DNA of 64,000 bases from DASRHY01 sp035650275 (GCA_035650275.1 DASRHY010000018.1:17617-81616), one strand, 5' to 3'; counted from the first letter of the stretch, positions 8,756 through 19,306 are shown. The notes: a model not told the origin generated them from the letters alone. Made by a program: numbers and translations.

Positions 8756-8761
8756 TACGCT
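8756..8761 (+). promoter_or_regulatory. -10 box of leaderless promoter for the serine hydrolase gene
   Basis: TACGCT lies 7 nt before the ATG at 8769. A TTCGAC -35-like box at 8733-8738 is 17 bp upstream. No ribosome-binding site separates them, so transcription probably starts at the start codon. Confidence 0.5.
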
Positions 8762-8768
8762 CAGCCGC

Positions 8769-10112
8769 ATGACTGCCCTCACCGCCCGGACGAGTGCCGC
8801 CCTCACCCGGATCGTCGCCGAGCGCCAGTCGAAGCACCGGGTGCCCGGCATCACCGCCGCTGTGGCCCGCAAGGGCGAGGTGATCTGGACCGGCTCGGCG
8901 GGTGTCGCCTCGCTGGACGGCCCGGAGCCGCCCGGTCCGGACACGCAGTTCCTGATCGCGTCGATCAGCAAGACGTTCACCGCGGTGCTGGTGATGGGCC
9001 TGCGGGATGCCGGCAAGCTGTCGCTGGACGACACCGTCGACACGCTGATCCCGGAGAGCAAGCACGGCGGCATCACCGTCCGGCAGCTGCTCAGCCATGT
9101 CAGCGGCATGCAGCGCGAGCCGGTCGGCGATGTGTGGGAGGTGTTCCGGTTCCCGGACCGCGAGGCGCTGGTGGCCGGATGGAACGATGCAGAGCGGATC
9201 GGCAGGCCGCACCACCGCTGGCACTACTCCAACCTCGCGTACTCGATCCTCGGTGAGATCGTGGCCCGCAGCTACGGCGAGTCCTGGTACGACGTGTTGC
9301 GGGCCCGGGTACTGGAGCCGCTCGGCCTCCGTCGTACGACGCTGGGCCTCAGCGGCACCGCCGCCACCGGGTACTACGTGCCGCCGTTCAGCGACGTGCC
9401 GGTGGTCGAGCCGGTGCTGGACATCGCCGCGATGGCGTCCGCGGGAGCGCTGGCCAGTACCACGACCGACCTCGCCGCCTGGTCCCAGTTCCTTGCCGAG
9501 GGCAACGACGAGGTGTTGGTCAAGGACACGCTGGACGAGATGAGCCAGCCGCAGATCATGGCCGACCTGGAGTCGTGGCAGCTGGCCTGGGGGCTCGGGT
9601 TCATGCTGGTCCGGGTCGGTGACCGGGTCTTCGCCGGACACACCGGCGGGATGCCGGGCCACATCACCGGAGTGTTCGTGCACCGCGCGTCGAGCACCGC
9701 CGGCATCGGGCTGATGAACGCGACCTCGGCACCGGACCCGGCGGCCCTGGCGACCGACCTCGCCGTCGAGGTGCTCGACAACGACCCGCTGCTGCCCGAG
9801 CCGTGGGTTGCGGGCACGGCGGTGCCGGACGAGTTCGCCGGGCTGCTCGGCACCTGGTTCTCCGAGGGCCAGGGCTTCACCTTCTCGGTCCGGCAGGGCG
9901 TGCTGGAGGCGCGGCAGGCGAAGGCGCCGGAGAGCAAGCCGCCGTCGGTGTTCAGCAGGATCGGTGCGGACCTGTACCGCACCGACTCGGGCGGCGAGGC
10001 GGGCGAGCTGCTCCGGGTCACCCGGGACGAGTCCGGCGTACCGGTGAAGCTGAACTGGGCGACGTACCTGTTCACCCGCGAGCCGTACGCGTTCGGCGAG
10101 TGGCTGGACTGA
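8769..10112 (+). CDS. Serine hydrolase of the beta-lactamase class C / penicillin-binding family
   Basis: Hydrolase of the serine beta-lactamase fold, 447 aa. The nucleophile motif SxxK is SISK (S65-K68), the YxN motif is YSN in HYSNLAYS, and the third box is HTG in FAGHTGGMPG. No signal peptide is visible, so it is probably cytosolic, which favours an esterase or peptidase over a beta-lactamase. A C-terminal domain of about 110 residues follows the hydrolase core. A related but distinct family member lies at 15845-17239. The next gene starts inside its last 13 bases. Confidence 0.88.
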   Translation: MTALTARTSAALTRIVAERQSKHRVPGITAAVARKGEVIWTGSAGVASLDGPEPPGPDTQFLIASISKTFTAVLVMGLRDAGKLSLDDTVDTLIPESKHGGITVRQLLSHVSGMQREPVGDVWEVFRFPDREALVAGWNDAERIGRPHHRWHYSNLAYSILGEIVARSYGESWYDVLRARVLEPLGLRRTTLGLSGTAATGYYVPPFSDVPVVEPVLDIAAMASAGALASTTTDLAAWSQFLAEGNDEVLVKDTLDEMSQPQIMADLESWQLAWGLGFMLVRVGDRVFAGHTGGMPGHITGVFVHRASSTAGIGLMNATSAPDPAALATDLAVEVLDNDPLLPEPWVAGTAVPDEFAGLLGTWFSEGQGFTFSVRQGVLEARQAKAPESKPPSVFSRIGADLYRTDSGGEAGELLRVTRDESGVPVKLNWATYLFTREPYAFGEWLD

Positions 10113-10843
10113 TCCCGCCGGAGGCCGAGGTCTTCCGGGCCCGGCTGCCGGAAGTCGTCGGCCTGTACGCCGGCGGGTCGCTGGCGCTCGGCGACCACCG
10201 GCCTGGCGTGAGCGACCTCGACCTGGTCGCGGTGGTGCCGTCCGTGCTGGACGCCGGGCGGCAGCGGGACCTGGAGCGGCTGCACCAGCAGCTCGTCGCG
10301 GATGTGCCGGCGGCGGTCAGGCTGCACTGTGTCTACGTCGCGCGGCCGCTGGTCGAGCAGGTCGAGCGGGAGCATCCGACCTGGGCGAGCGGTGAGCTGT
10401 ATCCGCGGCCGCTCGGCGGCATCGCCCGCGCCGAGCTGCACCGGCACGGCCTGATACTGGCCGGGCCGCCGGTCGCCGCGGTGTTCCCGCCGGTGACCTC
10501 CGCCGACCTGCGCACAGCGGTGCGGCTGGAGCTGAGCGGGTACTGGGCGCGAGCGGTCGGCCGGCGCAAGGCCTGGTTGCAGGACGTCTACGTCGACCTG
10601 GGCCCGCTCGTCCTCGCCCGGGCCGAGGTGGCCCTGACCAAGGACCGGCTGATCACCAAAACGGAGGCCCTCACCCGGCTCGACCGGTTCGGGGTACCGC
10701 CACGGCTGGTGGACGAGATGACCCGGCGCCGCGCTGGCGAGGCCGTACAGGTGCCGACCGGCTGGCGCGTCCGCCGTGCGCGGCTGGTTCGCCGGATTGT
10801 TGCCCGCGGCATCGAGACACTGCTCGCCGCGCACCCCGGCTAG
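10100..10843 (+). CDS. Nucleotidyltransferase-domain protein (aminoglycoside adenylyltransferase-like fold)
   Basis: 247 aa. The N-terminal region has the polymerase-beta-like signature G-S-x(9-13)-D-x-D as GSLALGDHRPGVSDLDLVAV, with both catalytic Asp residues present. The C-terminal half is helical and resembles the AadA/KNTase-type second domain, but no specific substrate motif was recognised. The GTG at 10100 overlaps the previous gene by 13 nt, indicating coupling with the serine hydrolase. The next gene is convergent. An antibiotic-modifying role is possible but unproven. Confidence 0.75.
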   Translation: MAGLIPPEAEVFRARLPEVVGLYAGGSLALGDHRPGVSDLDLVAVVPSVLDAGRQRDLERLHQQLVADVPAAVRLHCVYVARPLVEQVEREHPTWASGELYPRPLGGIARAELHRHGLILAGPPVAAVFPPVTSADLRTAVRLELSGYWARAVGRRKAWLQDVYVDLGPLVLARAEVALTKDRLITKTEALTRLDRFGVPPRLVDEMTRRRAGEAVQVPTGWRVRRARLVRRIVARGIETLLAAHPG

Positions 10844-10908
10844 CCGCGGCTGCTGCCGTGCCGAGTACGGATGGCGACGGGATGCGATGGCCTGGAGGTC
10901 CGCCGCCG

Positions 10909-12222
10909 TCAGCGGCGGCGCTCGTCCTGGATCCGCTTGGCCTTGCCGAGCGAGCGCTCCAGCGCGTGCGGGTCGACCACCTCGACGGCGCAGGTGACGC
11001 CGACCAGGTCCTTCACCCGGCGGCGCAGGCCGACGCCCAGCGTCGTACGGTCGCCGTCGAAGTCCTCGGCGACCTCGACCCGGACGGTCAGCTCGTCCAT
11101 CCGGCCCGGGCGGGTCAGCACGCACAGGTAGTGCGGGGTCAGGCCGCGGACCGCGAGGATCTGTTCCTCGATCTGGGTCGGGAACACGTTCACGCCGCGG
11201 ACGATCATCATGTCGTCGGTGCGGCCGGTGATCTTCTCCATCCGGCGCATCCCGGGCCGCGCGGTGCCGGGCAGCAGCCGGGTCAGGTCGCGGGTGCGGT
11301 AGCGCAGCACCCCGAAGGCCTGCTTGGTCAAGGTCGTGAAGACCAGCTCACCGAGCTCGCCGTCCGGCAGCACCTCGCCGGTGACCGGGTCGATCACCTC
11401 GGGGTAGAAGTGGTCCTCCCAGATGTGCAGCCCGTCCTTGGTCTCGACGCACTCCTGCGCCACACCCGGGCCCATCACCTCGGACAGCCCGTAGATGTCG
11501 ACCGCGTGCATCGCGGTCCGGGTCTCGACCTCGGCGCGCATCTGTTCGGTCCACGGTTCGGCGCCGAAGATCCCGATCCGCAACGCGGTGTCCGCCGGAT
11601 CGATGCCACGGGCAACCATCTCGTCGAGCACGGCGAGGAAGTACGACGGCGTGATCATGATGATCCGGGCGCCGAAGTCCTGGATCAGCTGGACCTGGCG
11701 CTCGGTCATCCCGCCGGACACCGGTACGACGGTGCAGCCGAGCCGTTCCGCGCCGTAGTGTGCGCCGAGTCCGCCGGTGAACAGCCCGTACCCGTACGCG
11801 ACGTGGCAGACATCCCCGGCCCGTCCGCCGGCCGCGCGGATCGACCGAGCCATCAGGTCCGCCCAGGTGTCGACGTCGGCCTGGGTGTACCCGACCACGG
11901 TCGCCTTGCCCGTCGTCCCGGACGAGGCGTGCACCCGGACCACCTGCTCGCGCGGCACGGCGAACATGCCGAACGGGTAGCTCTGCCGCAGGTCCTCCTT
12001 GGTCGTGAACGGCAGCCGGCTCAGGTCCGCGAGGTCCTTCAGGTCGTCCGGCGCGAACCCGGCGCCGTCCAGCGCGGCGCGGTAGTGCGGCACGTTCTCG
12101 TAGCTGCGCCGGACCGTGTCCCGGAGCCGGTCCAGCTGCACCGATCGCAGCTCGTCGGTGCTCAGCCGCTCGCCCGCGTCGAGCAGTTCCGCCGGACAGG
12201 ACTCACCCAGTCGCTGGCTCAC
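10909..12222 (-). CDS. paaK: Phenylacetate-CoA ligase
   Basis: Cytosolic adenylate-forming enzyme that activates phenylacetate with ATP and CoA, the first step of the aerobic phenylacetyl-CoA pathway; 437 aa, the usual length. The AMP-binding P-loop is HASSGTTGKATVVGYT (about 98-113), with downstream motifs PVSGGMTERQ, YGLSEVMGPGVAQEC, GELVFTTLTKQAFGVLRYRT and the C-terminal domain MMIVRGVNVFPTQIEEQIL typical of PaaK. GTG 12222 follows GGAGGG. It lies downstream of paaI and the thiolase on the same strand, separated by 87 bp that hold a dispersed repeat. Confidence 0.95.
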   Translation of the reverse strand: MSQRLGESCPAELLDAGERLSTDELRSVQLDRLRDTVRRSYENVPHYRAALDGAGFAPDDLKDLADLSRLPFTTKEDLRQSYPFGMFAVPREQVVRVHASSGTTGKATVVGYTQADVDTWADLMARSIRAAGGRAGDVCHVAYGYGLFTGGLGAHYGAERLGCTVVPVSGGMTERQVQLIQDFGARIIMITPSYFLAVLDEMVARGIDPADTALRIGIFGAEPWTEQMRAEVETRTAMHAVDIYGLSEVMGPGVAQECVETKDGLHIWEDHFYPEVIDPVTGEVLPDGELGELVFTTLTKQAFGVLRYRTRDLTRLLPGTARPGMRRMEKITGRTDDMMIVRGVNVFPTQIEEQILAVRGLTPHYLCVLTRPGRMDELTVRVEVAEDFDGDRTTLGVGLRRRVKDLVGVTCAVEVVDPHALERSLGKAKRIQDERRR

Positions 12223-12250
12223 GTTCGATCCCTCCCGGGGACTGCGCGAT

Positions 12251-12308
12251 GGTCACAAGGGCCCGATGAACAACGACACGCCTGGTAACAAGGGCCCGAT
12301 GAACGGGT
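12251..12308 (-). repeat. Dispersed intergenic repeat, copy 1 (two 33-bp-period units)
   Basis: Read on the minus strand, GTTCATCGGGCCCTTGTTACC is followed 33 bp later by a second copy ending TTGTGACC, with AGGCGTGTCGTT between them. It begins about 5 nt after the stop codon of the thiolase gene. The same composite occurs at 23755-23812 after an unrelated ABC permease gene. Confidence 0.8.
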
Positions 12309-12309
12309 T

Positions 12310-13514
<1,205 letters not shown>

Positions 13515-13518
<4 letters not shown>

Positions 13519-13955
13519 GACTGTCCTTCGTCGGGGATCAAGGTGCCGCCGATCTGCCGGCTGCGGCCGCGGAACTCCGCGATCAGGGCGTCGCCGGACC
13601 GGACCGTGACGTCGTAGATACCGTTCCGGCCGAAACTGGTCCGCTCCACCGCCTCGGCGACCAGCAGGTCGCCGATCCGGGCCGGCGCGACGAACACGAT
13701 GTCGCAGGCCTGTGCGACGGTACGCACGTTGCGCGCGTTGCAGGCGAACGCGAACGCTGAGTCGGCCAGCGTGAACACGAAGCCGCCGTGCACGATGCCG
13801 TGTCCGTTGACCATGTTCGCCGCGACCTTCATCTCCAGCGTCGCCCGGCCCGCGGCGACGGACACCAGTCGCATGCCGAGGCCGGCACTGGCAGCGTCCT
13901 CGGCCCACATCGCCGCGGCGACCTTCTCGGCCAGCAGGTCCGGCTCGTCGGTCAT
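13515..13955 (-). CDS. paaI: Hydroxyphenylacetyl-CoA thioesterase (hotdog fold)
   Basis: 146-aa hotdog thioesterase. The signature NGHGIVHGGFVFTLADSAFA places the conserved Asp and HGG as in PaaI. Known PaaI enzymes hydrolyse dead-end ring-hydroxylated phenylacetyl-CoA thioesters and free CoA. The ATG at 13955 is preceded by TATGGT six nt upstream, fitting leaderless transcription, although GAGGA could also serve as a ribosome-binding site. Overlap with the thiolase by ATGA shows an operon paaI-thiolase-(repeat)-paaK. Confidence 0.93.
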
Positions 13956-14082
13956 GTCCTCACCATATGACGTAGGCTCCGCCCGGTGTGACAGCCTATC
14001 CACGATTCGGATCGTCGCTGTAACATCGACGGCGTTAGGATCGGCATCGGAACGGCACGGACGACACCGAGGAGCGCGACCC
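13956..14082. promoter_or_regulatory. Divergent paaI/paaN control region
   Basis: This 127-bp region serves both arms of the phenylacetate cluster. It holds TATGGT (13962-13967, minus strand) for paaI, TAACAT (14021-14026) and TAGGAT (14036-14041) as candidate paaN -10 boxes, and several small dyads: TAGGCT/AGCCTA with a 14-nt gap near 13976-14000, CGAT-tcgg-ATCG near 14003-14014, and CGTCG/CGACG with a 9-nt gap near 14013-14031. One or more could bind a PaaR-type repressor; no such regulator is in the window. Confidence 0.45.
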
Positions 14083-15777
14083 ATGACCACAGCACCGACC
14101 GCCGCGTCGACTGACTGGTTCGCCGCCCACCGCGACCAGCTGGACGGCGCGCTGGCCGCGATCCGCAGCCGCGGCTACCACTCCGCGTTCCCCGAGTCGC
14201 CGAGCCCGCGCGTGTATGGCGAGACCGCCGCCGCGGACGGCAAGTCCGCGTTCGAGGCGCACCTCGGTACGACGTACAAGCTGTCCACCCCCGGCGCACA
14301 CGGCACGGTCAGCACCGAGCGGTCACCGTACGGGCTGCCGCTCGACATCCAGTACCCGCGGACCACGGAGTCCGGCCTGGACGAGCTGATGGCCGCCGCT
14401 ACGCGCGGCCTGCCGGACTGGCGCCGGGCCGGTATCGAGGGCCGGGTCGGGGCCGGGCTGGAGATCCTGAAGCGCCTGCATGCCCGGGTCTTCGAGCTTG
14501 CGAACGCGGTGCAGCACACCAGCGGGCAGGCGTTCGTGATGGCCTTCCAGGCCGGCGGCGCGCACGCGCTGGACCGGGCGCTGGAGGCGGTCGCCTACTC
14601 GTACGAGGAGATGAGCCGCTACCCGGCGACGGCGGCGTGGGAGAAGCCGGCCAAAGGTGACCCGATCACGATGGACAAGACGTTCACCGTGGTCGGCCGC
14701 GGCGTGGCCGTGGTGATCGGCTGCAACACGTTCCCGACCTGGAACTCTTGGCCGGGCCTGTTCGCGTCGCTGGTCACCGGTAACGCGGTCGTGGTCAAGC
14801 CGCACCCGCTCGCCGTACTCCCGCTGGCGATCACGGTCTCGGTCTGCCAGGAGGTGCTCGCCGACGCCGGGCTGGACCCGAACCTGGTCACGCTGGCCGC
14901 GGAGAACGACGGTGACGGCCTGGCCAAGCCGCTTGCCACCCGGCCCGAGGTGAAGCTGGTCGACTTCACCGGCGGCACGGAGTTCGGCACCTGGTTGGAG
15001 GAACACGCCACCCAGGCGACGGTCTTCACCGAGAAGGCGGGCGTGAACGCGGTGGTGATCGACTCCACCGACTCCTTCAAGGCGATGTGCGGCAACCTGG
15101 CCTTCACGCTGTCGCTGTACTCGGGCCAGATGTGTACGACCACCCAGAACCTCTTCATCCCCGGCGCCGGGATCGAGACCGACGAAGGGCACAAGTCGTT
15201 CGAGGACGTCGCGGCCGGTATCGGCGGCGCGATCGGCAAGCTGCTCGGCGACGACGCCCGGGCGGTCGAGCTGCTCGGCGGCATCGTGAACGAGGGCGTC
15301 GCCACCCGGCTGGCGCGTGCGCCGGAGTTCGGCGAGGTGGTGCTCGAGTCCCGGGCGATCCAGCACCCGTCGTACCCCGATGCCGTGGTCCGTACGCCGG
15401 CCCTGGTGGTGCTCGACGCCGCGGACGACGAGGTGTACGGGCGGGAGTGCTTCGGCCCGGTCTCGTTCCTGGTCCGCACCGCCGGCAGCGGGCAGTCGAT
15501 CGAGCTGTTCCGGTCCACTGTCCGTGACGGCGGCGCGATGACCGCCGGGGTGTACTCGACATCGGCCGACGTGATCGACTCGATGCGCGAGGCCGCGCTG
15601 GATGTCGGGGTGGCGCTGTCGGAGAACCTCACCGGCCAGGTCTTCGTGAACCAGTCGGCGGCCTTCTCCGACTTCCACGGCACTGGCGCGAACCCGTCCG
15701 CGAACGCGTCGTACACCGACGGGGCGTACGTCGCGAGCCGGTTCCGGGTGATCCAGTCCCGGCGGCACGTCTCGTAG
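14083..15777 (+). CDS. paaN: PaaN-type aldehyde dehydrogenase of phenylacetate degradation
   Basis: 564-aa aldehyde dehydrogenase of the actinobacterial PaaN group (about 550 aa in the family). The catalytic Cys is in SGQMCTTTQN (C351) and the general-base Glu in FTEKAGVN (E317); the cofactor loop is VDFTGGTEFG (about 293-302). In this pathway such enzymes oxidise the ring-opened semialdehyde formed from oxepin-CoA. Unlike E. coli PaaZ there is no C-terminal MaoC hydratase domain. ATG 14083 has GAGGAG upstream. It is divergent from paaI and ends 67 nt before the next serine hydrolase gene. Confidence 0.92.
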   Translation: MTTAPTAASTDWFAAHRDQLDGALAAIRSRGYHSAFPESPSPRVYGETAAADGKSAFEAHLGTTYKLSTPGAHGTVSTERSPYGLPLDIQYPRTTESGLDELMAAATRGLPDWRRAGIEGRVGAGLEILKRLHARVFELANAVQHTSGQAFVMAFQAGGAHALDRALEAVAYSYEEMSRYPATAAWEKPAKGDPITMDKTFTVVGRGVAVVIGCNTFPTWNSWPGLFASLVTGNAVVVKPHPLAVLPLAITVSVCQEVLADAGLDPNLVTLAAENDGDGLAKPLATRPEVKLVDFTGGTEFGTWLEEHATQATVFTEKAGVNAVVIDSTDSFKAMCGNLAFTLSLYSGQMCTTTQNLFIPGAGIETDEGHKSFEDVAAGIGGAIGKLLGDDARAVELLGGIVNEGVATRLARAPEFGEVVLESRAIQHPSYPDAVVRTPALVVLDAADDEVYGRECFGPVSFLVRTAGSGQSIELFRSTVRDGGAMTAGVYSTSADVIDSMREAALDVGVALSENLTGQVFVNQSAAFSDFHGTGANPSANASYTDGAYVASRFRVIQSRRHVS

Positions 15778-15844
15778 CGGTCCCGGCCCTGAGCCCGCGG
15801 TTATGGTGAAGGATCCGCCGCCAGGGGCCTGCATGGAGGATGCC

Positions 15845-17239
15845 GTGACCGTACCCGTCCAGACAGTTCAGGAAGTCGTCGGCTACTACGCGCGCCTGCT
15901 CGAGTTCCGCCGGCGCTATCTGCGTGTTCCGGGCGTGCAGAGCGCGGTGTACGCCGGTGACCGGGTCCTGTGGTCGGGTGCGTACGGTGACGCCGATGTC
16001 GAGAACCGGGTGGCGTTGACCGATGGTCACCTGTTCCGGATCGCGTCGCACTCGAAGACGTTCACCGCGACCGCGGTGCTGCAGCTGGCCGAGCACGGCC
16101 GGCTCCGCCTCGACGACACCGCAGCCGTGCATGTGCCCGAGCTGGCCGGTACGCCGGTCGGTGACGTGGTCCTGCGTGATCTGCTGAGTCATACGGCGGG
16201 GCTGACCCGGGACAGTGTTGACGGTGACTTCTGGCAGCTGGACGGCGACTTCCCGGACCACGACCGGTTGGGTGAGATCCTGCGCGCAGCGGAGTCGTCG
16301 GTGTTGCCGGCGAACGACCGGTTCAAGTACTCGAACATCGGCTACGGGTTGCTGGGTTTGGTGATCGAGGCGGCCAGCGGGTCGTCGTACACGGACTATG
16401 TGCGCAAGGAGATCGTCCAGCGACTCGGGCTGTCCGACGTGGGGCCGGAGCTGGAGCCGTCGCGGCTCGGTGACTATGCGGTCGGTTACAGCGCGCTGTC
16501 GTATGCGGGTGTCCGGGTCCCGATCGAGCACGTCGACACCCGGGCGCTGGCGGCGGCGACCGGCTTCTACGGCACTGCGCGGGATCTGGTCACGTACTTC
16601 TCGGCGCACCTGCTCGGCGATGACCGGTTGCTCTCTGATGCGTCGAAGCGGTTGATGCAGCATCCGATCTGGCCGGTGAAGGTCGGCGATGACGACCAGC
16701 GGTACGGGCTCGGCCTGTCGGTGGTCAAGATCGGCGAGCGGAGCTACTTCGGCCACGGCGGCGGGTACCCCGGCCATATCACGCGGACGTTGGTGGACGG
16801 TGAGCGGCGCGTGGCGGTGTCGGTGTTGACGAACGCGATCGACGGTCCGGCGCTGCAGCTGGCCCAGGCGTTCCCGAAGCTGCTCGACCTGGCGACCGAC
16901 GCGGAGGCGCCCGCACCGGAGGCGACGGACCTGAGCCGGTTCACCGGCCGGTTCTTCAGCTTGTGGGGTGTCGGCGACATCGCGCTGCTCGGCGGCCGGC
17001 TGTACCAGCTCGACCCGACGCTGGACGACCCGGCGGCCGAGGCGGTCGAGCTGGAGCCCGTCGACGACCGCACCCTGAGGATGGCCGGCAAGAACGGGTA
17101 CGGGTCCTACGGCGAGCTGATGACATTCGAGTTCGATGCCGACGGCAACGTCAGCTCGCTGCGGGGCAACAGCGGCAACACGCTGCGGCCGATCGCGTCG
17201 TTCGAGCTGCCGGAGCGGTTCAGGATCCGGAGTCGCTGA
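15845..17239 (+). CDS. Serine hydrolase of the beta-lactamase/D-aminopeptidase family
   Basis: 464 aa. SxxK is SHSK (S68-K71), the YxN box is YSN in KYSNIGYG, and the third box is HGG in FGHGGGYPGH. A C-terminal domain begins near residue 360 (LSRFTGRFFSLWGVGD) and resembles the beta-barrel tail of D-aminopeptidase/esterase-type members. ATG 15833 and ATG 15803 are in frame, but GTG 15845 has GGAGGA at ideal distance and is preferred. No signal peptide is visible. The last 20 bases overlap the convergent SnoaL-like gene. Confidence 0.85.
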   Translation: MTVPVQTVQEVVGYYARLLEFRRRYLRVPGVQSAVYAGDRVLWSGAYGDADVENRVALTDGHLFRIASHSKTFTATAVLQLAEHGRLRLDDTAAVHVPELAGTPVGDVVLRDLLSHTAGLTRDSVDGDFWQLDGDFPDHDRLGEILRAAESSVLPANDRFKYSNIGYGLLGLVIEAASGSSYTDYVRKEIVQRLGLSDVGPELEPSRLGDYAVGYSALSYAGVRVPIEHVDTRALAAATGFYGTARDLVTYFSAHLLGDDRLLSDASKRLMQHPIWPVKVGDDDQRYGLGLSVVKIGERSYFGHGGGYPGHITRTLVDGERRVAVSVLTNAIDGPALQLAQAFPKLLDLATDAEAPAPEATDLSRFTGRFFSLWGVGDIALLGGRLYQLDPTLDDPAAEAVELEPVDDRTLRMAGKNGYGSYGELMTFEFDADGNVSSLRGNSGNTLRPIASFELPERFRIRSR

Positions 17240-17597
17240 CCGTTCCCTGGTGGAAGTACATCCTCCAGCGGCCGTCGACCCGCCGCCAGATCGAGCTGCG
17301 CAGCGCGCGGCGGTCGGGCGTCTGGGTCGTGTAGGTGACGAGCACGACGTCGTCAGCGAGGCCCTGAGCCGCCACGTCGGTCGCCTCGATGGTGTCGCCG
17401 TCCTCGCTGACCGGTTCGGCCAGCAGCGACTCCATGATCGACGCCCGGTCCCAGCGCCGGCCCGATGCCCCGAACTCGACGAAGTCCGGATCCAGCAGCT
17501 CGTCCAGTCGCCCGGCGTCCGACCGCACGTTGGGCTCGTGCAGCTCCAGCTCGAGCCGGATCACGGCAGCGAGGTCGGTATCACTGGGTTCGCGCAC
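17220..17597 (-). CDS. SnoaL/DUF4440-like (NTF2-fold) protein
   Basis: 125-aa cone-shaped-barrel protein: LELELHEPNVRSDAGRLDEL, DFVEFGASGRRWDRASIMES, then VLVTYTTQTPDRRALRSSIW and RWRMYFHQGT follow the DUF4440 pattern. The role is unknown; members include isomerases, ketosteroid-like enzymes and orphan proteins. The GTG at 17597 is supported by TACGGT exactly six nt upstream (17604-17609 on the minus strand), a leaderless promoter layout. It converges with the serine hydrolase, overlapping its end. Confidence 0.75.
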   Translation of the reverse strand: MREPSDTDLAAVIRLELELHEPNVRSDAGRLDELLDPDFVEFGASGRRWDRASIMESLLAEPVSEDGDTIEATDVAAQGLADDVVLVTYTTQTPDRRALRSSIWRRVDGRWRMYFHQGTVSDSGS

Positions 17598-17700
17598 ACA
17601 CCGACCGTATGCCAGCCGGTGTCGCCGGCGACTGGGTTGATCGCCAATGCCTTGCGGACGCCGCGTCCCGTGACCTGAAGGGACAGGTATCGTCGCGGCC

Positions 17701-18753
17701 ATGCGCGTGGCCGTGATCGGGGCAGGCGTCACGGGCCTGTCGATCACGCACGAGCTGATGAGGCAGGGACACGACACCCGCTGCTACGAGGCCGGCTCAC
17801 CGATGGCCGCACGCTCAACTGGCGACACCCGGATCTTCCGCCTTGCTCACCAGCGGCCCGAGCTCGTCGACTGGGCCGCGCAGGCCCGCCGCCTCTGGGA
17901 CGAGTGGAGCGCCGCCGCCGGTGAGCGACTCGTCGGTGACGAGGGCACGGTCATCAGCGGTGATGTCGCTGCCTATGCGGCCGCGATGTCCGCCGCCGGT
18001 GCACCACATCACTACCTGGACGACGAGCCGAGCCTGCCGAGCCACCGACCCGACGGACCGCTTCTCTTCGATCCCGGCGGTGGTGCCATCCAGGCTGCGG
18101 CCACCGGACGCTTTCTCCTCAGCCGAGTCGGCGATGCCATCACGGTGGACCCGGTTGCAGCGATCACCGCCGCGGGCGACGGCGCGCGCATAGTCACCGC
18201 ATCCGGTCACGGAGACGTGTTCGACTCAGTCGTCATCACGGCAGGCGCCGGCACTGCGGCCCTGGCGGCGGGCGTCGGCATCGACGTCCCGACGACGCGC
18301 GTCCACCACGCCCGGTTCACGTTCCGCCTGCGCGACAAGGACCGCACGCCGCCGTGCTGGATCGAACGGGCGGGCACGTGGCGCGAGGGGTTCACCAGCT
18401 ACGGCCACGTGGTGAGCCCAGGGCACTGGGCTGTCGGTGGACACCCTCCGGACGATGAGGTCCGCTGGGATCGCGGCGCTGCCTGGGCTGTGCAGCGTTC
18501 TCGCGAGATCGTCATGCAGTACGCGGCCGACTACCTCACCGGCGTCGAGCCGACGCCCGTCGGCACGGTCTACTGCGACTACACACCCGGGCTCGGTGAC
18601 GGCCTCTCAGCTACCCTCGCCGGGCGCGTCCTCGCGCTGTGGGGCGACAACCTCTTCAAGCTGGCTCCGGTCATCGGCCGTGTCGCCGCGCGTGCAGCGG
18701 TCGAGCCGGCCATCCCAGACGAGTTGATCGCTGTCGGACACCGGAGTGCGTAG
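17701..18753 (+). CDS. FAD-dependent oxidoreductase, DAO / sarcosine-oxidase-like
   Basis: 350 aa. The N-terminal dinucleotide-binding motif is VAVIGAGVTGLSITHELMRQ (GxGxxG), followed by the acidic ribose-binding residue in CYEAGSP. The C-terminal segment GRVLALWGDNLFKLAPVIGR matches the FAD-contacting end of the monomeric sarcosine oxidase/DAO family. It probably oxidises an amine or amino acid, producing H2O2; the substrate is not evident. TATCGT at 17688-17693 lies 7 nt before the ATG, a leaderless arrangement. Confidence 0.83.
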   Translation: MRVAVIGAGVTGLSITHELMRQGHDTRCYEAGSPMAARSTGDTRIFRLAHQRPELVDWAAQARRLWDEWSAAAGERLVGDEGTVISGDVAAYAAAMSAAGAPHHYLDDEPSLPSHRPDGPLLFDPGGGAIQAAATGRFLLSRVGDAITVDPVAAITAAGDGARIVTASGHGDVFDSVVITAGAGTAALAAGVGIDVPTTRVHHARFTFRLRDKDRTPPCWIERAGTWREGFTSYGHVVSPGHWAVGGHPPDDEVRWDRGAAWAVQRSREIVMQYAADYLTGVEPTPVGTVYCDYTPGLGDGLSATLAGRVLALWGDNLFKLAPVIGRVAARAAVEPAIPDELIAVGHRSA

Positions 18754-18780
18754 CCGACGGGGCGGGCTAGCGTGGCGGGC

Positions 18781-19296
18781 ATGACGATCCACGGGGAGCA
18801 CCCGTTCCTGCCGCCGGAGTCCGAGCGGAGTCCGGTACGACGGTTCCGCAGCCGGCTGCCGGCACCGGTGACCCTGTGGACCAGCCGGAACGACGGCGAA
18901 CGGGCCGGGCTGACGGTGTCCAGCGTGCTGGTCGCGGACGGCGAGCCCGGCTACGTGATCGGCATCATCGACCCCGACTCAGACCTGTGGGAAACGCTCG
19001 AATACTCCGGCCGGGCGGTGGTCGGGCTGCTCGACGAACGGCACCGCGGACTCGCCGACGCCTTCGGGTACGTCGCGCCCGCGCCGGGTGGCCCGTTCAC
19101 CCTCGGCGAGTGGACGGAGACCGAGTGGGGCCCGGCCCTGTCCGGTATCACGTGGGCGGGCTGCGTACTGGCGGACCCGGACCCGCCGTCCGCTGGCTGG
19201 GGGCTGCAGGTCCGGCTGGAGATCCAGCATGTCGAGCTGGCCGCGGACGACGCCCGGCCGGTGGTCCATCGCAAGGGCCGGTACACCGCGCTCTAG
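18781..19296 (+). CDS. Flavin-reductase-like (FMN-binding split-barrel) protein
   Basis: 171-aa protein of the flavin reductase/split-barrel type: PVTLWTSRNDGERAGLTVSS (residues about 28-47) resembles the FMN-binding strand segment, followed by a compact barrel to the C-terminus. The partner monooxygenase is not obvious; the FAD oxidoreductase just upstream is not a typical partner. TAGCGT at 18768-18773 sits 7 nt before ATG 18781, a leaderless promoter. Confidence 0.7.
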   Translation: MTIHGEHPFLPPESERSPVRRFRSRLPAPVTLWTSRNDGERAGLTVSSVLVADGEPGYVIGIIDPDSDLWETLEYSGRAVVGLLDERHRGLADAFGYVAPAPGGPFTLGEWTETEWGPALSGITWAGCVLADPDPPSAGWGLQVRLEIQHVELAADDARPVVHRKGRYTAL

Positions 19297-19306
19297 AGTC
19301 GGCCGC

